NCBI RefSeq assembly: GCF_907163135.1 | Contig: NZ_CAJQUA010000001.1 | Span: forward strand, 1,689,001-1,753,000 | Origin: Brachymonas denitrificans | Lineage (GTDB): Bacteria > Pseudomonadota > Gammaproteobacteria > Burkholderiales > Burkholderiaceae_C | Length of the DNA: 64,000 nucleotides | Direction of reading: 5' to 3' | Shown here: positions 59,465 through 64,000 of the stretch, piece after piece | Position numbering within the stretch: the stretch's first letter is position 1 | Layout: every line of letters begins with the position of its first letter | Program-made: the position numbers and the translations under genes | Notes under the pieces: generated by a model | The model's database searches: none | Told to the model about the DNA's origin: nothing | What the model saw: the letters and a program-made list of their open reading frames with translations, nothing else

Positions 59465-60760
59465 TCAGGCCAGCTTCATCTTCTTCGCTTCTTCCAGCAG
59501 TTCGTCGCGGAACTTGGGATGCGCGATGGCGATCAGCGCCTTCACGCGCTCGCGTGCGGTCTTGCCGCGCAGCTGGGCCACGCCATACTCGGTCACCACG
59601 TAGTTCACATCGTTCTTGCTGGTGGTCACGAAGGTACCGTTCGCCAGCGTGGGAGTGATGCGGGAAATGGTGTCGTTCTTGGCAGTAGACGGCGTCACGA
59701 TGAAGGACTTGCCGCCCCTGGAACGGTTGGCCGCACGCACGAAGTCGGCTTGGCCGCCCGTGCCGGAGTAGGCGCGCCAGCCCTGGGATTCGGAGCCGCA
59801 CTGGCCGGCAAAGTCGATCGCCATGGTGGCGTTGATGGAGATCAGGTCGTCGTTCTGGCCGGCCAGATACGGATCGTTGGTGAAGTCCACCGGATGCATT
59901 TCCATCATCGGGTTGCGATCCATGAACTTGTACAGCTTGTCCGAACCCAGCGCGAAGGTGGCCAGCATCTTGCCCGGCAGGTAGTTCTTTTTGCGGTTGG
60001 TTACCACGCCAGCTTCCACCAGCGTCATGATGCCGTCACCGATCATCTCGGTGTGCACGCCCAGATCCTTCTTGTGCGTGAGCTGCATCACCACGGCGTC
60101 CGGAATGGCACCGTAGCCGATCTGCAGCGTGGCACCGTCCGGGATCATGTCGGCCACGTATTTGCCGATGGCTTCCTGCACCGGGCCGATGGTGGGCAGG
60201 CCTACGGTGCTGACCGGAGTCTCGTCCTCGACGATGGCGGTCACGTCGGAAATGTGCACATGGCAGTTGCCATAGGAGAACGGCACGTTGGGGTTCACTT
60301 CAAACACCACCGCACGCGCCTTCCTGATGGCAGCCATGGTGTAGTCGGTGCCCAGGCTGACGGAGAAGTAGCCGTGGTTGTCCATGGGAGAGACCAGCGC
60401 AAACACCACGTCGGCGGGCATCTGGTTGTTCTCGTACAGCATGGGCATTTCGGAGAAATAGTTGGGGATGTAGTCCCCCCAGCCGCCGTCCACCGCGTTG
60501 CGCGTGTGGCCGCTCAGGAAGTAGGCCACGGGACGCACGTTCTCGGCGGTTTCCGGATCGAAATAGTCGAACTTGCGCACCGGCAGGATCTGCGACACCT
60601 TCACGTCGCGGAAGTTGCGGCGCTGCTCGGAAAGGGCCGTCATCAGGGCCGGAGGCTCGCCCACGCCAGTAGGCACCACCACCGTGTTTCCGTTGTGCAC
60701 CAAGCCCACGGCATCGGCGGCAGACATGCGTTTTTCTTGGTATTGAGTCTGGAAAGACAT
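59465..60760 (-). CDS. Acetyl-CoA hydrolase/transferase family protein (4-hydroxybutyrate CoA-transferase-like)
   Basis: A 431-residue class I CoA-transferase. 'VFALVSPMDNHGYFSVSLG', 'LQIGYGAIPDAVVMQLTHK', 'DLGVHTEMIGDGIMTLVEAG' (with the probable catalytic glutamate) and 'YSGTGGQADFVRAAN' place it in the acetyl-CoA hydrolase family near 4-hydroxybutyrate and butyrate CoA-transferases. It swaps CoA between acetate-type acids; the real pair is unknown. ATG 60760 has AGGAG before it. Its promoter region (60796-60829) has three 13-bp-spaced repeats. It is a paralogue of the next gene upstream but separately terminated. Confidence 0.87.
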   Translation of the reverse strand: MSFQTQYQEKRMSAADAVGLVHNGNTVVVPTGVGEPPALMTALSEQRRNFRDVKVSQILPVRKFDYFDPETAENVRPVAYFLSGHTRNAVDGGWGDYIPNYFSEMPMLYENNQMPADVVFALVSPMDNHGYFSVSLGTDYTMAAIRKARAVVFEVNPNVPFSYGNCHVHISDVTAIVEDETPVSTVGLPTIGPVQEAIGKYVADMIPDGATLQIGYGAIPDAVVMQLTHKKDLGVHTEMIGDGIMTLVEAGVVTNRKKNYLPGKMLATFALGSDKLYKFMDRNPMMEMHPVDFTNDPYLAGQNDDLISINATMAIDFAGQCGSESQGWRAYSGTGGQADFVRAANRSRGGKSFIVTPSTAKNDTISRITPTLANGTFVTTSKNDVNYVVTEYGVAQLRGKTARERVKALIAIAHPKFRDELLEEAKKMKLA

Positions 60761-60795
60761 TCTTGCTCCTGTGTTTCGTACGTGCTAGATCAGGG

Positions 60796-60829
60796 ATTAT
60801 CCTAGCCTGCTATCCTACTATGCAATCCT
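60796..60829 (-). promoter_or_regulatory. Promoter with three AGGAT direct repeats
   Basis: Read on the minus strand, AGGAT occurs at 60829-60825, 60816-60812 and 60803-60799, exactly 13 bp apart, within longer related units (AGGATTGCATAGT / AGGATAGCAGGCT / AGGATAATCC). TTGCAT (60825-60820) and GATAAT (60801-60796), 18 bp apart, form the -35/-10. The repeats overlap the promoter, so they look like a regulator array. Confidence 0.55.
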
Positions 60830-60872
60830 GGTGACGGGCGAATTCAGTAGCCCTGAAAGGGTAACGCTCATA

Positions 60873-60910
60873 CAAAAAACCACGCGCGTACACAAGGCGT
60901 ACGCGCGTGG
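60873..60910 (-). terminator. Terminator of the second acetyl-CoA hydrolase gene
   Basis: CCACGCGCGTAC (60880-60891) and GTACGCGCGTGG (60899-60910), a 12-bp stem with a 7-base loop; on the minus strand it is followed by TTTTTTG. It separates the two CoA-transferase genes. Confidence 0.88.
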
Positions 60911-60932
60911 CTGTCCGGGGGAAAAAGCCGCG

Positions 60933-62279
60933 TCAGGCGAGCTTGTTGGAACGGCGCCAGATGCCCATGGCCGCAGCATCCTTGATCAGCTGGTCACGGA
61001 AGTCCGGATGCGCGATGTTGATCAGCGCTTCGGCACGCTGCCAGGTCGACTTGCCCTTCATCTGGGCGTAGCCGAACTCGGTCACCACGTAGTGCACCAG
61101 CGAACGCGGGCAGGTCACGATGGAGCCGGGCGACAGTGTGGGCACGATGCGCGAAGCCATGGTGCCGTCCTTCTGCTTGTAGGTGGAGCCGATGCAGATC
61201 AGGCCCTTGCCACCTTCCGAGTTGAAGGCGCCCAGAATGAAGTCGAGCTGGCCACCGGTGCCGGAAATCTGGCGCGTACCGGAAGACTCGCTCGACACCT
61301 GCGTGAACAGGTCCACCTCGATGGCATTGTTGATCGCGAACACCTTCGGGTTGCGGCCGATCACGCAGGGATCGTTGGTGTAGTCCACCGGGTAGATGGC
61401 GGCTGCCGGGTTGTTGTCGAGGAAGTCGTACAGCTTCTGCGAACCCATGGCAAAGGTGTACACCATCTTGCCCTGGTCAATACCCTTGTTCTTGCCGGTG
61501 ATGCGGCCGGCCTCGTACATGTCGACATAGGAGTCGGCCAGCATCTCGGTGTGCACGCCCAGGTCCTTCAGGTCGCTGTGCGCGATCATGGAGCCCACGA
61601 TATTGGGCAGCGCGCCAATGCCCAACTGGATGGTGGCACCGTCCTCGAGCAGCTGCATCACGTGCTTGGCGATGCCCATGTCGGCCTCGCTGGCCTGGGT
61701 TTCGGGCAGCTGCACCAGCGGCGTGTTGGGGCCCTCGATCACCATGTCGATTTCGGAAATGTGGATGCCCTCGTCACGGCCACCCAGGCAGCGCGGCACC
61801 GTGGTGTTGACTTCCAGAATCGCCTTCTTCGCCTTGCGCAGATAATCCGGCGTCATCGAGCAGCTGGTCGAGAAGTTGAAGAAACCGTTGGCATCCATGG
61901 GAGTGACCTGGGCCACCGCCACGTCCGGGCTCTCGTACAGGCGCACTGCCTTCGGGCCCTGGTGGTAGGAGAAGGGAATGTAGCTTGCCAGGCCGCGCTC
62001 GGCGTACTTGCGGCCCAGACCGGAGAAGTGCCAGTCGTTCCAGATGAAGGATTCGCGGGCCGGATCAGCCTCGACGCAGGCCAGCGGCTTCAGGCGCGTG
62101 GTGGTGATCAGGTTCACATCCTGCAGTTCGCTGCAGCGTGCGGCCAGCGCCGCGTCGAATGCCTCGACGTTCTGCGCGAACTCGCCGACAAATACCGTGT
62201 CGCCCGACTTCACCACGGCGGCCGCCACTTCGGCGGAGACATGCTTTTGTTGATACAGATTTTGCTCGTTCATTCCCAT
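60933..62279 (-). CDS. Acetyl-CoA hydrolase/transferase family protein (paralogue)
   Basis: A 448-residue class I CoA-transferase, related to the gene downstream: 'VAQVTPMDANGFFNFSTSC', 'IQLGIGALPNIVGSMIA', 'DLGVHTEMLADSYVDMYEAG' (catalytic Glu region), 'YPVDYTNDPCVIG' and 'SGTGGQLDFILGAF'. It is closest in pattern to succinyl-, propionyl- or butyryl-CoA:acetate CoA-transferases. The start ATG 62279 is decided by GGAGGGG six bases upstream; ATG 62273 and 62294 are alternatives. A TTGACA -35 lies at 62318-62323 (minus), with only a weak -10. Confidence 0.86.
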   Translation of the reverse strand: MGMNEQNLYQQKHVSAEVAAAVVKSGDTVFVGEFAQNVEAFDAALAARCSELQDVNLITTTRLKPLACVEADPARESFIWNDWHFSGLGRKYAERGLASYIPFSYHQGPKAVRLYESPDVAVAQVTPMDANGFFNFSTSCSMTPDYLRKAKKAILEVNTTVPRCLGGRDEGIHISEIDMVIEGPNTPLVQLPETQASEADMGIAKHVMQLLEDGATIQLGIGALPNIVGSMIAHSDLKDLGVHTEMLADSYVDMYEAGRITGKNKGIDQGKMVYTFAMGSQKLYDFLDNNPAAAIYPVDYTNDPCVIGRNPKVFAINNAIEVDLFTQVSSESSGTRQISGTGGQLDFILGAFNSEGGKGLICIGSTYKQKDGTMASRIVPTLSPGSIVTCPRSLVHYVVTEFGYAQMKGKSTWQRAEALINIAHPDFRDQLIKDAAAMGIWRRSNKLA

Positions 62280-62487
62280 GGTCAACCCCTCCATTACAAC
62301 TAGTAGGATTTTACCATTGTCAATAGGGGAATTCGCCAGCAAAGCCGCACCGGCACACCATGAATCCCGGGGTGGTCATGCCCCGGGCACGGGACGCCCC
62401 CACACACTGGCTCCCCCGGTCGATTTGGCATAATCGCAAGATGCCGTGGACACTGCATGTCCGGCATCACCTCACAAGGAATTCCCC

Positions 62488-64000
62488 GTGCCCGCCTACC
62501 GTTCCAAGACTTCCACGCATGGCCGCAACATGGCCGGCGCCCGCGCCCTGTGGCGCGCCACCGGCATGACCGACGCCGACTTCGGCAAGCCGATCATCGC
62601 CATCGCCAACTCCTTCACCCAATTCGTTCCCGGCCACGTGCACCTGCACGACCTGGGCCAGTTGGTGGCACGCGAAATCGAGGCGGCCGGCGGCATCGCC
62701 AAGGAATTCAACACCATCGCCATCGACGACGGCATTGCCATGGGCCACAGCGGCATGCTGTACAGCCTGCCCAGCCGCGACCTGATCGCCGACAGCGTGG
62801 AATACATGGTCAACGCACATTGCGCCGACGCGCTGGTCTGCATCAGCAACTGCGACAAGATCACCCCCGGCATGCTGATGGCCGCCATGCGCCTGAACAT
62901 CCCGACCATCTTTGTCTCCGGTGGTCCGATGGAAGCCGGCAAGGTCATCGCCATTGCCGACGGCAACAAGGTCGAACGCAAGCTGGACCTGATCGACGCC
63001 ATGATCGAGGCCGGCGACAGCAGCGTCTCCGACGAGACCGTGGCCCAGGTCGAGCGCAGCGCCTGCCCCACCTGCGGCTCCTGCTCCGGCATGTTCACCG
63101 CCAACTCCATGAACTGCCTGACCGAGGCGCTGGGCCTGTCGCTGCCCGGCAATGGCTCGCTGGTGGCCACCCATGCGCAGCGCAAAGAGTTGTTCCTCGA
63201 AGCCGGCCGCGTCGCCGTGGAACTGGCGCGCCGCTACTACGAGCAGGATGACGCCAGCGTGCTGCCGCGCAGCATCGCCACCAAGGCCGCATTCGAGAAC
63301 GCCATGAGCCTGGACATCGCCATGGGCGGCTCCACCAACACCATCCTGCACCTGCTAGCCGCCGCCAGCGAAGCCGGCGTGGACTTCAAGATGGCCGATG
63401 TCGACCGCCTGAGCCGCGTCGTTCCGTGCCTGTGCAAGGTGGCACCGGCCACACAGAAGTACCATATGGAAGATGTGCACCGCGCCGGCGGCGTGATGGC
63501 CATCCTGGGCGAACTGGACCGTGCCGGCCTGATGCAGACCGGCGTCAGCACGGTGCACGCACCCACGCTGAAGGACGCCCTGCAGCAGTGGGACGTGATG
63601 CAGACCGCCGAAGGCAGCGCGGCGCACCAGCGCTTTGTTGCGGCACCGGGCGGCATCCGCACCACGCAGGCCTTCAGCCAGAGCCGCGTCTACCCCAAAC
63701 TGGACGTGGACCGTGCCGAAGGCTGCATCCGCGACAAGGAACACGCCTACTCGCTGGAAGGCGGGCTGGCCGTGCTGTTCGGCAACCTGGCCGAGCGCGG
63801 CTGCGTGGTCAAGACTGCCGGCGTCGATGAAAGCATCTGGAAGTTCAACGGCCGCGCCCGCGTGTTCGAAAGCCAGGACGCCGCGGTCGAAGCCATCCTG
63901 GGCGACCAGGTGGTGGCCGGCGACGTGGTGGTGATCCGCTACGAAGGCCCCAAGGGCGGCCCGGGCATGCAGGAAATGCTCTACCCCACCAGCTACCTCA
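62488..64000 (+). CDS. ilvD: Dihydroxy-acid dehydratase, 5' part (3' end outside window)
   Basis: GTG at 62488 starts '[20 protein letters not shown]', the classic IlvD N-terminus, and the frame is open to the end of the window (504 codons; IlvD is about 610-620 residues). Iron-sulfur cysteines are in '[15 protein letters not shown]' and '[19 protein letters not shown]'; '[18 protein letters not shown]' and '[18 protein letters not shown]' are further motifs. It makes 2-oxoisovalerate and 2-oxo-3-methylvalerate for valine, isoleucine and pantothenate synthesis. AAGGAAT lies before the GTG. A CATAAT at 62429-62434 may be the -10. Confidence 0.96.
   Translation, partial: MPAYRSKTSTHGRNMAGARALWRATGMTDADFGKPIIAIANSFTQFVPGHVHLHDLGQLVAREIEAAGGIAKEFNTIAIDDGIAMGHSGMLYSLPSRDLIADSVEYMVNAHCADALVCISNCDKITPGMLMAAMRLNIPTIFVSGGPMEAGKVIAIADGNKVERKLDLIDAMIEAGDSSVSDETVAQVERSACPTCGSCSGMFTANSMNCLTEALGLSLPGNGSLVATHAQRKELFLEAGRVAVELARRYYEQDDASVLPRSIATKAAFENAMSLDIAMGGSTNTILHLLAAASEAGVDFKMADVDRLSRVVPCLCKVAPATQKYHMEDVHRAGGVMAILGELDRAGLMQTGVSTVHAPTLKDALQQWDVMQTAEGSAAHQRFVAAPGGIRTTQAFSQSRVYPKLDVDRAEGCIRDKEHAYSLEGGLAVLFGNLAERGCVVKTAGVDESIWKFNGRARVFESQDAAVEAILGDQVVAGDVVVIRYEGPKGGPGMQEMLYPTSYL

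Overview
The window is a stretch of GC-rich chromosome (by eye about 63-67% GC) from a betaproteobacterium of the order Burkholderiales, most likely Comamonadaceae. The evidence is gene content and order: pyrG-kdsA-eno-ftsB, then hslO / gamma-carbonic anhydrase / DUF455, an ETF-ubiquinone oxidoreductase, and several class I CoA-transferases. It looks like core chromosome. I see no phage, insertion sequence, integron or CRISPR array; the only classic accessory item is a higBA toxin-antitoxin pair.

Layout. (1) 1-8200: the end of a cobalamin (corrin ring) operon: cobH (partial), cbiD, cbiET, cbiL, cbiG N-domain, cobE (CbiG C-domain as its own gene), cbiH, a thioredoxin-like [2Fe-2S] ferredoxin, and cobB/cbiA. 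Most are coupled by ATGA or TGATG overlaps. CbiD plus CbiG points to the early-cobalt-insertion route. (2) 8302-17036: a GabR-like MocR regulator divergent from gabT, gabP, gcdH, a CaiB-type CoA-transferase and gabD. Together they read as a 5-aminovalerate/GABA to glutarate to crotonyl-CoA pathway. (3) 17169-24537: tRNA-Gly(CCC), a small membrane protein, and a tripartite RND efflux pump (acrA-acrB-oprM, minus strand) with a divergent TetR regulator and a palindromic operator. (4) 24632-29939: panBC, a 52-aa basic protein, an atypical ABC1/UbiB-like kinase, aspA. (5) 30014-36793: a 3-oxoacid CoA-transferase (scoAB) with a divergent PAS-LuxR regulator, an AhpD-like protein, a thioesterase, ETF-QO, a PNPOx-like protein and higBA. 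(6) 36923-41156: pyrG, kdsA, eno, ftsB. (7) 41297-52155: hslO, gamma-CA, DUF455, enoyl-CoA hydratase, xerD, queG, tsaE, amiC, a MenA/UbiA prenyltransferase, a ferric-reductase-like flavoprotein and an NlpC/P60 lipoprotein. (8) 52225-54315: groES-groEL behind a perfect CIRCE element. (9) 54427-64000: a PadR regulator divergent from a remarkable 1075-aa fusion of 2,4-dienoyl-CoA reductase with a dienoyl-CoA isomerase, then an EamA transporter, two acetyl-CoA hydrolase/transferase paralogues and the 5' part of ilvD.

The recurring theme is acyl-CoA and short-chain acid metabolism (glutaryl-CoA, acetoacetate, unsaturated fatty acids, ETF-QO electron transfer, four separate CoA-transferase loci). 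Several of these loci carry a strong palindrome or direct repeat in the control region next to a regulator gene. The most noteworthy items are the reductase-isomerase fusion with its PadR palindrome (55028-55047), the 17/19-nt inverted repeat that runs into the start codon of the LuxR gene (31413-31454), the 20-bp palindrome between thioesterase and ETF-QO (33371-33390), and the triple 13-bp repeat in front of an acetyl-CoA hydrolase gene (60799-60829).
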